From the NCBI GenBank assembly GCA_963777435.1, contig CAVZQT010000002.1:310001-374000 (forward strand): a DNA stretch of 64,000 bases, given 5' to 3'. A program made the position numbers and the translations under genes. A model generated the notes under the pieces. It was not told where the DNA came from, searched no databases, and was given only the letters and a program-made list of their open reading frames with translations. This document shows positions 17,635 through 26,984 of the stretch, piece by piece; the first letter of the stretch is position 1; each line of letters opens with the position of its first letter. The stretch comes from AP-15 sp963777435 (GTDB lineage: Bacteria > Pseudomonadota > Alphaproteobacteria > ATCC43930 > CGMCC-115725).

Positions 17635-18927
17635 ATGAGGGTGGCGCTGGTAAACCCCAACTGGGATTTCGCCGGCAGTATCTATTTCGGCTGCCGCGAG
17701 TCGCACCTACCATTGGAGTTCGGCTACTCTGCGGCACTGATGGCGAACGCCGGGCACACGGCGTCTATTGTGGATGCCCAGGCAGAACACCTCGATGGTG
17801 CTTCGCTGCGGGCGCGGGTCGCCGATTTTGGTCCGGACATGATCGTGATCGCCACGGCCCCGAGCTATCTGTTCTGGCGCTGCGCCCCGCCAGAGCTGCG
17901 CGTTCCGCAAGCCGCACTGCAGACGCTTGCCGGGATTTCCGGGCTTCGGGTTGCTGTCGGTCCGCACGGCTCGACAACCCCGCGCGCGGCGCTGCGGAAA
18001 CTCGCGGTCGATGCGGTCGTGCTTGGCGAATGCGAAGAGGTTCTGGAGCAGCTTGCTAATACGCCGCGCGAATACTGGGGCGGCATTGCCGGGCTGTGCC
18101 AGTGGGCCTCTGGGAAAATCGTTGTGCAGGGCGGCCCGCAGGCCGCGGACGTTACCAAGTTGCCAGCGCTTTCCTGGCCGACCCCCACACTGCAGCGTCA
18201 CACCCATCACCACCACCGGTTCGACATTGCGCTGAGCGTGCCGGGCGCGGAGATGGAGACCTCACGCGGTTGTCCCTACCACTGCACTTTTTGCGCCAAG
18301 GAGAACTTCCGCGACCGCTATCGCCGGCGGCCGCTTGCCACGATCCTCGAAGAGCTCGACGGCTTGATCGCGGCCGGAGTGGGCTACGTTTACTTTATTG
18401 ACGAGATTTTTCTGCCGTGGCGTGAGCTGCTCGAGGCTATTGCTCGGCGTCCCGTCGCGTTTGGGGTGCAAACCCGGATCGATTTGTGGCGCAATGACAT
18501 GCTCGATCTGCTCGGCGCGGCCGGTTGCGTATCGATCGAAGCGGGGGTCGAAAGTCTGACGGCCGCGGGCCGCGATTGGCTCGACAAGGATTGTCGCGTC
18601 TCTACCGACGAACTGACCCGCCGACTGATTTACGCCAAGCGCAGGGTCCCGTTTGTCCAGGCCAATCTGATAGCCACCGACAGCGACGATGCCGGCGCGG
18701 TCGAGGGCTGGCGCAGCGCATTGCGAGCTGAGGGCGTGTGGGCAAACGAGCCGGTGCCGCTTTTCCCATATCCCGGGTCGCCCGATTATCGCCGGCTCTG
18801 GGGTTTGCCCGACGATGTCGCCTGGGAACGTGCGCTCGACTACTACCTCGACCAACACGCCGTCTTTAGCGACATCCAGAACATGCAGCCGCAGCGGCTT
18901 TCCCAGCTGGAGGCAGTGCCGCAGTGA
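17635..18927 (+). CDS. B12-binding domain radical SAM protein
   Basis: The 430-residue enzyme has an N-terminal Rossmann-like B12-binding-type domain (about 1-150) and a radical SAM domain whose [4Fe-4S] cysteines are C213, C217 and C220 in 'RGCPYHCTFC'. An unusual histidine-rich stretch lies at 189-194. The classical DxHxxG cobalamin motif is not evident. It resembles, as far as I recall, the TIGRFAM group called B12/radical SAM, rhizo-twelve system, found with glycosyltransferases in rhizobia. It may methylate or rearrange the saccharide product. It overlaps the next glycosyltransferase by ATGA. Confidence 0.85.
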   Translation: MRVALVNPNWDFAGSIYFGCRESHLPLEFGYSAALMANAGHTASIVDAQAEHLDGASLRARVADFGPDMIVIATAPSYLFWRCAPPELRVPQAALQTLAGISGLRVAVGPHGSTTPRAALRKLAVDAVVLGECEEVLEQLANTPREYWGGIAGLCQWASGKIVVQGGPQAADVTKLPALSWPTPTLQRHTHHHHRFDIALSVPGAEMETSRGCPYHCTFCAKENFRDRYRRRPLATILEELDGLIAAGVGYVYFIDEIFLPWRELLEAIARRPVAFGVQTRIDLWRNDMLDLLGAAGCVSIEAGVESLTAAGRDWLDKDCRVSTDELTRRLIYAKRRVPFVQANLIATDSDDAGAVEGWRSALRAEGVWANEPVPLFPYPGSPDYRRLWGLPDDVAWERALDYYLDQHAVFSDIQNMQPQRLSQLEAVPQ

Positions 18928-20024
18928 CTGGGTCGCGCACTACCGTTTTGATGACCGTCGATGCGGTCGGCGGCGTGTGGTCATACGCGCTTGGTCTTTG
19001 CGCCGCACTGCCCGATATTCGATTTGTTCTTGCGACGCTCGGGCCGCGCCCACGGCCGGCCCAGCAAACCGCAGTCTCCCGGCTGGCCAACGTCATTCTG
19101 GTGGAAAGCGACTTTCGTCTCGAATGGATGACTGGGGGCGAGGCCGATATTGCAGCCAGCGCGCGCTGGCTCGAGGCGCTCGCATCGCAACACGACGTCG
19201 ACCTTGTGCATGTTAACGGTTATGCGCAGGCGCGGGCGGGCAGTGATCGCCCAATTGTCGTCGTGGCACACTCCGATGTGCTGAGCTGGTGGAGGGCTGT
19301 CCACGGCGAGCCGGCCCCGGCAGAATGGCGCGGGTACCGCCGACAGGTTGTCGGAGGGTTGCGCGCCGCCGATTGCGTTGTGGCGCCGACCTGCGCAGTG
19401 CAGGACGATCTGTGCCGGCACTATGGATTGCGATTTTGGAATGCCCGCATCATTCCCAACGGCATTGATTTGAGGGCCTTCGCACAACACCCCAAACGTC
19501 CGGTGATCATGGCCGCCGGCCGGATCTGGGATGACGCGAAAAATTTGCGCTTGCTCGACGGTATTGCGCCGCGTCTCGATTGGCCGGTCGAAATTGCCGG
19601 CGAGACGGCTCATCCGGAACAGGGTGTCGCCGGTTTGCGCCATGCTCAGCCACTTAGCGTGCTTGGCGCGGACGAGATGCGGCGCCGGCTCGGTGAGGCG
19701 GCAGTTTTTGCTGCGCCGGCACTTTACGAGCCATTCGGCCTCAGTGTGCTCGAAGCGGCCGCGGCGGGCTGCGCATTGGTGCTCGGCGATATTGCATCAT
19801 TGCGCGAAAATTGGGATGGGGCCGCAATTTTTCTGCCGCCCGCTAATGCGAGCGAATGGCAGGCGGCCCTTGCCCGCCTGATCGACGATCGCGACGAACG
19901 CGAGCGGCTGGCCGCCAATGCGCGTCTCCGCGCCCAGCGCTTTACGCTCGCCAGCACGGCCCACCGCTACCGCGCGCTCTATCGCGAGCTGATTGGCAAC
20001 TCAGCCAACAGGCGGGTCGCCTGA
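18924..20024 (+). CDS. Glycosyltransferase family 4 (GT-B)
   Basis: The 366-residue protein has the GT-B two-domain plan. The N-terminus starts 'TVLMTVDAVGGVWSYALGL', which fits the glycine-rich acceptor loop. The C-terminal domain has 'MAAGRIWDDAKNLRLLDGIAPRL' and the E-x7-E motif in 'APALYEPFGLSVLEAAAAG', typical of retaining enzymes. It starts with an ATGA overlap with the radical SAM gene and ends in a TGATG overlap with the next transferase. It should add one sugar in assembly of the cassette's product. Confidence 0.85.
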   Translation: MTGSRTTVLMTVDAVGGVWSYALGLCAALPDIRFVLATLGPRPRPAQQTAVSRLANVILVESDFRLEWMTGGEADIAASARWLEALASQHDVDLVHVNGYAQARAGSDRPIVVVAHSDVLSWWRAVHGEPAPAEWRGYRRQVVGGLRAADCVVAPTCAVQDDLCRHYGLRFWNARIIPNGIDLRAFAQHPKRPVIMAAGRIWDDAKNLRLLDGIAPRLDWPVEIAGETAHPEQGVAGLRHAQPLSVLGADEMRRRLGEAAVFAAPALYEPFGLSVLEAAAAGCALVLGDIASLRENWDGAAIFLPPANASEWQAALARLIDDRDERERLAANARLRAQRFTLASTAHRYRALYRELIGNSANRRVA

Positions 20025-21151
20025 TGGCCAAGGTCGTGCTGTTCTGCCATTCGCTGCGCTCGGACTGGAACCATGGAAACGCGCATTTCCTCCGCGGGAT
20101 CGCCACAGAATTGCAGGCGCGCGGGTTTGAAATGCAGGTCTTCGAGCCCGAGCACGGCTGGAGCGCTCTTAATCTTGTGAAGGATGCTGGGCCGGCGGCC
20201 TTGGAAGCATGGCGCGCGGTTTACCCGGATTTGAGGGTGACAACCTACGAACCTGACGAGATCGACCTCGGCAGCGCTCTCGACAGCGCGGACCTCGTGC
20301 TGGTGCACGAATGGATCGATCCGGCCGTGGTCAGCCGGATCGCGGCGCGCCGACGGGCCGGAGCGCGCTTCCTGCTTTTGTTTCTCGACACGCACCATCG
20401 CATGGTCAGTGCGCCCGATGAGATGGCATGCCTCGATCTCGATGGGTTCGACGCGGTCCTCGCTTTTGGCGCGGCTCTCGCCGAGGCTTATCGGGATCGC
20501 GGCTGGGGTCGCCGAGCCTATACCTGGCATGAAGGCGCCGACCTCCGCGTGTTCACGCCTCGTCCGGAACTGCCAGAAGAACGCGATCTGGTATGGGTCG
20601 GCAATTGGGGAGACGGCGAACGCGCCGCGGAGCTTCGCGAATTTCTGGTCGAGCCGGTCAGCGCATTGGGTTTATCAGCGCGGGCGCATGGCGTGCGTTA
20701 TCCGACCAGCGGCCGGGCGGCACTGGCCGCAGCCGGGATCGAATATGCCGGCTATCTGCCGAATTTCGTAGTGCCGCGCGCCTTTGCGGCCGCCCGGATG
20801 ACAGTCCACATCCCACGGCGGCCTTATACGCGCATCCTTCCCGGTATTCCGACCATCCGCATGTTTGAGGCGCTCGCCTGCGGGATCCCGCTGGTCTCGG
20901 CGGCGTGGGACGATTGCGAGGGGCTGTTCACGGCGGGTGACGATTACCTGGTCGCACAAAACGGTGCGGAAATGCGGCGTCACCTCGCTGCATTACGCTC
21001 CGATCCTGCGTTGCGGGCGTCTCTCGCCGCGCATGGAAGAGCAACTGTTGTCGCGCGTCACAGCTGCGCACTCCGGGTCGGGGAACTGCTGGCGATCTGC
21101 ACGGCATTGGGGCGCGATCTGGCCGAGCCTGCGATGGCCGTCGCGCAATGA
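20024..21151 (+). CDS. CgeB-like glycosyltransferase, copy 1
   Basis: The ATG at 20024 shares its A with the preceding TGA. The 375-residue product opens with 'VLFCHSLRSDWNHGNAHFLRG', a variant of the opening motif shared with the next three genes, and has a GT-B C-terminal domain 'YAGYLPNFVVPRAFAAARMTVHIPR' and 'IRMFEALACGIPLVSAAWDD'. It is the most divergent of four tandem relatives and lacks their 'D-x-D-x-P-x-TL' mid-motif. It probably transfers a sugar in the same pathway. Donor and acceptor are unknown. Confidence 0.8.
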   Translation: MAKVVLFCHSLRSDWNHGNAHFLRGIATELQARGFEMQVFEPEHGWSALNLVKDAGPAALEAWRAVYPDLRVTTYEPDEIDLGSALDSADLVLVHEWIDPAVVSRIAARRRAGARFLLLFLDTHHRMVSAPDEMACLDLDGFDAVLAFGAALAEAYRDRGWGRRAYTWHEGADLRVFTPRPELPEERDLVWVGNWGDGERAAELREFLVEPVSALGLSARAHGVRYPTSGRAALAAAGIEYAGYLPNFVVPRAFAAARMTVHIPRRPYTRILPGIPTIRMFEALACGIPLVSAAWDDCEGLFTAGDDYLVAQNGAEMRRHLAALRSDPALRASLAAHGRATVVARHSCALRVGELLAICTALGRDLAEPAMAVAQ

Positions 21152-22230
21152 CACCGCTCAACATAGCCTTTTTTGGATCAAGCTTGGTTTCCGCCTATTG
21201 GAACGGCGCCGCCACCTATTACCGCGGCATACTGAAAGCGCTGTCCGATAACGGGCACCGCATCACCTTCTACGAGCCCGACGCCTACGATCGGCAAAAG
21301 TATCGCGACATCCCTGATCCGAACTGGGCGAATGTCGTTGTCTATTCGGCCAAAGATGAGAGTGGCGTCGAGCGTGCGCTTGAAGAGGCGCGGGATGCCG
21401 ATCTGATTGTCAAGGCGAGCGGCGTCGGCGTCTTCGACGCGTTGCTCGAGGCCCGCGTTCCGGCAAACAAGCGCCCCGGCGCGATCGCTGCCTTTTGGGA
21501 TGTAGACGCCCCGGCGACCCTCGACCGTATCGCTGCTGACCGAGGCGATCCGTTCCGCGCGTTGGTCCCGCAATACGACATTATCCTGACTTATGGCGGC
21601 GGCCCGCCGGTCATCATGGCGTATCAGCGCTTTGGCGCTCGCCGCTGTGTCCCAATCTATAACGGGCTCGACCCACTGACCCACTATCCGGTTCCACCCG
21701 AGCCTCGTTTTTTGTGCGACCTCGGGCTCCTGGCCAACCGCTTGCCCGACCGCGAGCAGCGGATCGACGAGTACTTTATAGCCGTGGCAGCCGACTTGCC
21801 CGACCGAAAGCTTCTGCTTGGCGGTAGCGGCTGGGGCGATAAGCCCTTACCGCCTAATGTCGGTTATCTAGGCCACGTATTCACCCGCGACCATAACTCA
21901 TTCAATGCCTCGGCGTTGGCGGTGCTGAACGTCAGCCGGGACAGCATGGCGGCCTACGGCTTCAGCCCGGCGACCCGGGTGTTTGAGGCGGCCGGCGCCG
22001 GCGCGTGCATCATTACCGACGCCTGGGAAGGGCTCGCACGGTTCTTCGAGCCGGGACACGAAGTATTGGTGACCGGAAACGGGCCGGCAGTGGCCGAGAC
22101 ATTGGCGCGATTAACCCGAGACGAAGCGCGCCGCATTGGCGCCGCCGCGCGAGAGCGCGCACTGGCCGAGCATACATACGCCCAACGCGTCGCACTGCTG
22201 CAGCGCGTATTGGAGGGGTCAGAGGGATGA
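21148..22230 (+). CDS. CgeB-like glycosyltransferase, copy 2
   Basis: The 360-residue protein has the opening 'FFGSSLVSAYWNGAATYYRG', the mid-motif 'FWDVDAPATLDRI', and the C-terminal 'LNVSRDSMAAYGFSPATRVFEAAGAG', followed by 'IITDAWEGLARFFEPGHEVLV'. These match the CgeB/DUF3880 type of group-1 glycosyltransferase. The gene overlaps both neighbours by ATGA, so translation is coupled. Sequence kinship to the flanking genes shows tandem duplication followed by divergence, suggesting that each adds a different sugar or linkage. Confidence 0.82.
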   Translation: MTPLNIAFFGSSLVSAYWNGAATYYRGILKALSDNGHRITFYEPDAYDRQKYRDIPDPNWANVVVYSAKDESGVERALEEARDADLIVKASGVGVFDALLEARVPANKRPGAIAAFWDVDAPATLDRIAADRGDPFRALVPQYDIILTYGGGPPVIMAYQRFGARRCVPIYNGLDPLTHYPVPPEPRFLCDLGLLANRLPDREQRIDEYFIAVAADLPDRKLLLGGSGWGDKPLPPNVGYLGHVFTRDHNSFNASALAVLNVSRDSMAAYGFSPATRVFEAAGAGACIITDAWEGLARFFEPGHEVLVTGNGPAVAETLARLTRDEARRIGAAARERALAEHTYAQRVALLQRVLEGSEG

Positions 22231-23399
22231 GCGCAGTGGCCTCTCGTCAGGGCAAACTGCGGATCGTAATTCTCGGGCTGTCGATTACGTCATCTTGGGG
22301 AAACGGCCACGCGACGACCTATCGCGCTTTGATAAAGGCGCTGTGCCACCGCGGCCATGAGGTGCTTTTCCTGGAACGCGAAACGCCGTGGTACCGCGAC
22401 CACCGCGACATGCCGCGACCGCCCTTTGCCGTGACACACCTCTACCACAGCATCGACGAATTGCAGGAACGCTGGAGCGGCGCGCTGCAAAACGCTGATC
22501 TTGTAATCGTCGGTTCCTATGTCCCCGATGGGATCGCAGTCGTTAAATTTGCCCAGCGTCAGGCGGGCGGGCTTGTCGCTTTTTACGACATCGACACCCC
22601 GGTCACGCTGGCCGCGCTCGCTGCCGGAAGTTGTAAATATCTTGCCGCTGATCTGATCCCCAATTTCGATTTCTATCTCTCCTTCACCGGCGGGCCCGTG
22701 TTGCGACGTATCGAGGATGAGTTCGGCGCAACGGCCGCGCGGGTTCTCTACTGCGGGGTCGATCCCGATTGCCACCGCCCAGCATCGCTCGCACCGCGCT
22801 GGGATCTCGGCTATCTCGGCACCTACAGCGCCGATCGCCAACCGGGACTCGATCGGCTGATCTGCGTGCCGGCGCGCGGCTGGCCGGCAGGACGTTTTGC
22901 CGTCGCGGGGTCGCTCTACCCTTCCGAGATCCGCTGGCCAGGAAACCTGGAACGCATCGAGCACATCGATCCCGCCGGGCACGCGGCGTTTTATGCGCGC
23001 CAGCGTTTTACGCTGAACGTGACCCGCGCCGACATGATCTGCTGCGGCTATTCGCCGAGCGTTCGTCTGTTTGAGGCGGCAGCGTGCGGTACCCCGATCA
23101 TCAGCGATTGGTGGGCTGGTCTCGATAAAATTTTCTACCCCGACCGAGAAATTTTAATCGCCGAGAGCGCCGACGACGTGCTGCGTTATTTGCGCGAGCT
23201 GACCGAAAACCGCCGCCTGCAGCTCGCGCACCGCGCCCGTGAGCGCGTTCTTGGCTGGCATACCGCCGAAAATCGCGCTGCGACCCTCGAATCCTATGTC
23301 GCCGATGCTCGGCACCGAAAGGACCGCCGCGGTCGGTTGGCGCGCGGCGACAAGACGCCTCGGCTAGACCCGATACCAGCGGGAGCAACGCCGCGATGA
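22227..23399 (+). CDS. CgeB-like glycosyltransferase, copy 3
   Basis: The ATG at 22227 (ATGA overlap) gives 390 residues. A longer frame from 22005 lies inside the previous gene. Motifs are 'ILGLSITSSWGNGHATTYRAL', 'AFYDIDTPVTLAAL', 'LYCGVDPDCHRP', 'GYLGTYSADRQ' and 'GYSPSVRLFEAAACGTPIISDWW'. It is clearly the closest relative of the next gene, with which it shares the SSWGNGHA start and the late SDWW motif. A basic tail of about 35 residues follows the fold. Predicted cytoplasmic or membrane-associated sugar transferase. Confidence 0.83.
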   Translation: MSAVASRQGKLRIVILGLSITSSWGNGHATTYRALIKALCHRGHEVLFLERETPWYRDHRDMPRPPFAVTHLYHSIDELQERWSGALQNADLVIVGSYVPDGIAVVKFAQRQAGGLVAFYDIDTPVTLAALAAGSCKYLAADLIPNFDFYLSFTGGPVLRRIEDEFGATAARVLYCGVDPDCHRPASLAPRWDLGYLGTYSADRQPGLDRLICVPARGWPAGRFAVAGSLYPSEIRWPGNLERIEHIDPAGHAAFYARQRFTLNVTRADMICCGYSPSVRLFEAAACGTPIISDWWAGLDKIFYPDREILIAESADDVLRYLRELTENRRLQLAHRARERVLGWHTAENRAATLESYVADARHRKDRRGRLARGDKTPRLDPIPAGATPR

Positions 23400-24490
23400 A
23401 GCTGGTTATCTTCGGCCTCTCGGTCAGCTCATCCTGGGGCAATGGTCACGCCGTGCTGTGGCGGGCATTGATCCGCAGTCTCGCCGCCAAAGGCCATTGG
23501 GTCGTGTTCTTCGAGCGCGACGTGCCGTATTACGCCGAAAACCGGGACCTTACCGAGCTCGACGATGCCTCGCTGATGTTGTACCGCGATTGGGACGAGA
23601 TCGCTTCCTGTGCACGGCGTCAACTCGCCGACGCCGACGCGGCAATCGTCACCTCTTACTGCCCCGACGCGCTCGCCGCTACCGATCTTTTGTCTGATGG
23701 CCGGGCAATCCGCGTCTTTTATGATCTCGACAGCCCAGTCACATTGGCTCGGCTGAGCGCCGGCGAACAGGTTGCTTATATCGGCGCTGATGGCTTAGCT
23801 GGGTTCGATTTGGTTTTGAGCTATGCCGGGGGCATGGCATTGACGGCATTGCGCGAGCGCCTCGGCGCCGCACGGGTAGCGCCACTTTACGGCTCGGTCG
23901 ATGCGCAATGTTATCGTCCGGCATCGCGACCAGAGGGGCCGCGGGCGGCGCTGTCTTATCTCGGGACCTACGCCGAAGATCGGCAATCGCAACTGCGCCG
24001 GCTTTTTCTCGAGCCCGCGAAACGGCTGCCAACCCAGCGATTTGTTATCGGAGGCGCGCTTTATCCTCCCGATTTCCCATGGCGTCCGAATATCTTTTTC
24101 GAACGGCATGTTTATCCGCCGGAGCATCCACGGTTTTACGCGGCGGCGCGTTCGACCCTGAACATTACACGCGCGGCGATGGCGGCCTGTGGCTGGTGTC
24201 CCTCGGGGCGCCTGTTTGAAGCGGCAGCCTGCGCAACCCCGATCCTGAGCGATTGGTGGGAAGGTTTCGATGAGTTTTTTGTTCCCGGTCGGGAAATTCT
24301 AATCGTCGACTCCGCCGAGGACGTGCTGAACACGCTCGAATTGAGCGATCGCGAATTGTCGATGATCGGAGATGCCGCGCGCGAGCGCGCGTTGAACGAC
24401 CACACCGCGGACTGTCGTGCAATGGAACTGATGCAGCTGCTGTCCTCGGTCCACCAGAGCGAATTCGCTGATCGATGTCAGGAGGCCTGA
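23396..24490 (+). CDS. CgeB-like glycosyltransferase, copy 4
   Basis: This 364-residue protein repeats the pattern of copy 3: 'IFGLSVSSSWGNGHAVLWRAL', 'VFYDLDSPVTLARL', 'LYGSVDAQCYRP', 'SYLGTYAEDRQSQLRRLF' and 'CGWCPSGRLFEAAACATPILSDWW'. It overlaps copy 3 by ATGA and ends three bases before the nucleotidyltransferase. The family resemblance is strongest across the C-terminal nucleotide-binding half, so the two copies may share a donor and differ in acceptor. It retains no membrane helix. Confidence 0.83.
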   Translation: MKLVIFGLSVSSSWGNGHAVLWRALIRSLAAKGHWVVFFERDVPYYAENRDLTELDDASLMLYRDWDEIASCARRQLADADAAIVTSYCPDALAATDLLSDGRAIRVFYDLDSPVTLARLSAGEQVAYIGADGLAGFDLVLSYAGGMALTALRERLGAARVAPLYGSVDAQCYRPASRPEGPRAALSYLGTYAEDRQSQLRRLFLEPAKRLPTQRFVIGGALYPPDFPWRPNIFFERHVYPPEHPRFYAAARSTLNITRAAMAACGWCPSGRLFEAAACATPILSDWWEGFDEFFVPGREILIVDSAEDVLNTLELSDRELSMIGDAARERALNDHTADCRAMELMQLLSSVHQSEFADRCQEA

Positions 24491-24493
24491 GCG

Positions 24494-25276
24494 ATGTGGG
24501 GCATCATCCCGGCCGCCGGGAACGGGACACGCATTCAGCCGCTCGCCTTCTCCAAGGAGTTATTGCCCGTCGGCAGCCGGTTCGACGGCGACACAGAGCG
24601 GCCGCGCGCAGTCAGCGAATACCTGGTCGAGCGGATGCTTTGTGCTGGCGCCGACCGGATCTGCTTTGTGATCTCGCCGTGGAAGTCTGACATTCTCCAA
24701 TATTTTGGCGCGCGCGTTGACGGTGCGGCGATCGCCTATGTTGTCCAGCCGGAGGCGCTCGGTCTGTGCGACGCAATCTTTCGCGCATTGCCGCTGATCC
24801 GGCCGGAGCAGTTTGTCTTTGTTGGGTTGCCCGATACCATTTGGCTGCCGGAAGACGCCCTAGCCGCGTTACCAGAGGATAAATTGGCGTTTTTGACTTT
24901 TCCGGTCGCGCGGCCGGAATTTTTTGACGCGGTTGCGACCGATCAGGACGGTCGGGTCCGGGAAATTCAAGTCAAGTCACCGGGGGCTTCGACACGGTGG
25001 ATATGGGGCGCGTTCCGGCTTCCCGGTGCGGTTTTGCACGCGCTTTATCGGGTTTGGGAAGAGCGGGGGCGGTGCGACGAATACATCGGGACCCTGGTCA
25101 ACGCTTATCTCGCGCAAGGCGGCGAGGCAGTGGCGGTGGGCGCCGGCACGGACTATGTCGATGTCGGCACATTGGGCGGCTATCGCGAAGCGATGCAGCT
25201 GCTGACCAGTAAGCGGGCGTGTGCCGGAACAATCCTCAATATCGGGAATGCAATGCGCCGGGAGCGGCGGTCATGA
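24494..25276 (+). CDS. Sugar-1-phosphate nucleotidyltransferase
   Basis: The 260-residue protein carries the nucleotidyltransferase signature 'IIPAAGNGTRIQPLAFSKELLPV' near the start, an acidic loop 'VGLPDTIWLPE' where the metal-binding Asp sits, and a closing 'TDYVDVGTLGGYREAM', all as in RmlA/GalU-type enzymes. It would make NDP-sugar from sugar-1-phosphate and NTP. The inserted segment after LLPV ('GSRFDGDTERPRAVSEYLVE') differs from RmlA. It probably supplies a donor for the surrounding glycosyltransferases. ATGA overlap with the methyltransferase. Confidence 0.85.
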   Translation: MWGIIPAAGNGTRIQPLAFSKELLPVGSRFDGDTERPRAVSEYLVERMLCAGADRICFVISPWKSDILQYFGARVDGAAIAYVVQPEALGLCDAIFRALPLIRPEQFVFVGLPDTIWLPEDALAALPEDKLAFLTFPVARPEFFDAVATDQDGRVREIQVKSPGASTRWIWGAFRLPGAVLHALYRVWEERGRCDEYIGTLVNAYLAQGGEAVAVGAGTDYVDVGTLGGYREAMQLLTSKRACAGTILNIGNAMRRERRS

Positions 25277-26049
25277 CTGAACGCGACCTCGACGAGATCA
25301 GGCGTCAGGCGACGGCATTAGGGCCGTGGTTCCACAATATCGATTTGGACGGGGTCGCAACGGCTCCCGAGCACTTTCTCGGCGACTACCCGGCGGTGAA
25401 ATGGCGCCGCTTTGCGCACGCGCTGCCGGCTGACCTCACTGGCCGCACAGTACTCGACATTGGCTGCAATGGCGGCTTCTACTCGATCGAGATGAAACGG
25501 CGCGGTGCGGCGCGCGTCGTCGCCATTGATTTCGACGAAGACTATTTGCGACAGGCCCGCTTTGCCGCGCAGGTCCTGGGAGTCACCATCGAGTTCGAAC
25601 AACTCTCGGTCTATGACGTCGCGACATTGGGCGAACGCTTCGACCTCGTGCTCTTTCTCGGCGTTCTCTATCATCTACGTCATCCGTTGCTGGCGCTTGA
25701 TCTAATCCGGGAGCATGTCGTCCGTGACCTGTTCGTCTGTCAGTCGATGCAGCGTGGTGATCCGGCGGTGGAACAAATCGAGGAAGACTATCCCTTCGAA
25801 GAGAAAGCGATTTTCGAACGTCCGGGTTTTCCACGGCTCGCCTTTATCGAGCACTGTTATGCCGGCGACAATACCAACTGGTGGATCCCCAATCGCGCCT
25901 GCACTGCGGCCATGCTGCGCAGCGCCGGTTTCGTCATCACCAGCAATCCGGAGGAGGAAGTGTTCGTCTGCCGTCCTGGCCAAGTCAATACGGGCTATGC
26001 CGTGTACCCGGCGCACGAACCCCGGCGTCACAATGGAGCTGCAGCATGA
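25273..26049 (+). CDS. SAM-dependent methyltransferase (CmoB-related, Rta_06860-like)
   Basis: The 258-residue protein starts at the coupled ATG 25273. A longer frame from 25219 lies in the previous gene. SAM-binding motif I is 'VLDIGCNGGFYSIEM' at about residues 60-74, followed by 'VVAIDFDEDYL' and 'FDLVLFLGVLYHLRHPLLAL', the arrangement seen in CmoB-like enzymes. From memory it matches the Rta_06860 methyltransferase family described from the same type of rhizobial cassette. It is likely to methylate the saccharide or a lipid carrier rather than tRNA. It overlaps the glycosidase gene by ATGA. Confidence 0.82.
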   Translation: MTERDLDEIRRQATALGPWFHNIDLDGVATAPEHFLGDYPAVKWRRFAHALPADLTGRTVLDIGCNGGFYSIEMKRRGAARVVAIDFDEDYLRQARFAAQVLGVTIEFEQLSVYDVATLGERFDLVLFLGVLYHLRHPLLALDLIREHVVRDLFVCQSMQRGDPAVEQIEEDYPFEEKAIFERPGFPRLAFIEHCYAGDNTNWWIPNRACTAAMLRSAGFVITSNPEEEVFVCRPGQVNTGYAVYPAHEPRRHNGAAA

Positions 26050-26984
26050 TCGAAGCCGTCATGCTGTGGAACGAGCCCAACAATAAATCGCATTGGGATT
26101 TGGAGCTCGATCCCGATTGGTCGAAATTTTCGCGCATGATGCGGCTGACCGCGGACGCAATCGCTAGTGCGGCGCCCGGTCTGGCCCGGGTGCTGGGCGG
26201 CATTTCGCCGATCGATCAGGCTTTTATCCTTAACCTCGCGGGGCAAGGGGTTCTCGAACGGCTCGACGTGGTGGCGGTGCACGGTTTTCCGCTGGACTGG
26301 AATTTATGGCCGATCGACGACTGGCCCGCCAAAGTATCCGAAATCAGCGAAGTTACGGACCTGCCGATTTGGGTTTCCGAGTGCGGGGCCTCGAGTTTCG
26401 GCGCCGAAGAAGTACAGGAATTTGGATTGCGCCGCACTGCCGAGTTGCTGATCGGCCGGGCATCGCGGATTCATTGGTACAGCCTGTTCGACCTGCCCCA
26501 GGCATGGCCGGCGACGACCCGCCACAAGGAGGCGGAAGGATCGTCCTACTATCGCCATTTCTACATGGGGCTGTTGCGCGAGGACGGCACGCCAAAGCGC
26601 GCGGCCGCACATTTCGCCGATTTCGCGCCGGAACTCGGCATCTGCCAATGGTTTCATTTTGAAGATCATCGACTCGATCTGGCGGTGTATTGGCTAAAGC
26701 GGCTCGGTGTGCGTTACCTGCGCACTGGGCTCAGCTGGGCTGACAGCTTTCGCCCGAATGCCGAGGCTTGGTTCGATCGCCAGATGCGCGCGCTGGAGCC
26801 GTTCGACGTCACGCTGACATTCTGCTTTACGCCGGAGGAGCGCGGTCTCGCGCCGCATCACACCAGCCCGCCGCAGGTGGACGAGGAGTTTGCGGAATTC
26901 TGCGTCCGAATGATCCGCCGCTACTATCAGGGGGGCGCTGGTTACGGGCCAAACCCGGCTCTGACGGCAGTGTTGCCGCATTGA
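26046..26984 (+). CDS. GH-A clan glycosidase-like protein, apparently permuted
   Basis: The start at 26046 overlaps the methyltransferase stop, giving 312 residues. The protein opens at once with 'MLWNEPNNKSHWD', the beta-4 acid/base motif (Glu10) of clan GH-A enzymes, and has 'LPIWVSECGASSFG', the beta-7 nucleophile site (Glu112). The segments that normally come first in the barrel, 'LKRLGVRYLRTGLSW' and 'TLTFCFTPEERG', lie at residues 217-266, after the catalytic residues. That order suggests a circular permutation of the (beta/alpha)8 barrel. It may trim or transglycosylate the product. Substrate unknown. Confidence 0.65.
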   Translation: MIEAVMLWNEPNNKSHWDLELDPDWSKFSRMMRLTADAIASAAPGLARVLGGISPIDQAFILNLAGQGVLERLDVVAVHGFPLDWNLWPIDDWPAKVSEISEVTDLPIWVSECGASSFGAEEVQEFGLRRTAELLIGRASRIHWYSLFDLPQAWPATTRHKEAEGSSYYRHFYMGLLREDGTPKRAAAHFADFAPELGICQWFHFEDHRLDLAVYWLKRLGVRYLRTGLSWADSFRPNAEAWFDRQMRALEPFDVTLTFCFTPEERGLAPHHTSPPQVDEEFAEFCVRMIRRYYQGGAGYGPNPALTAVLPH

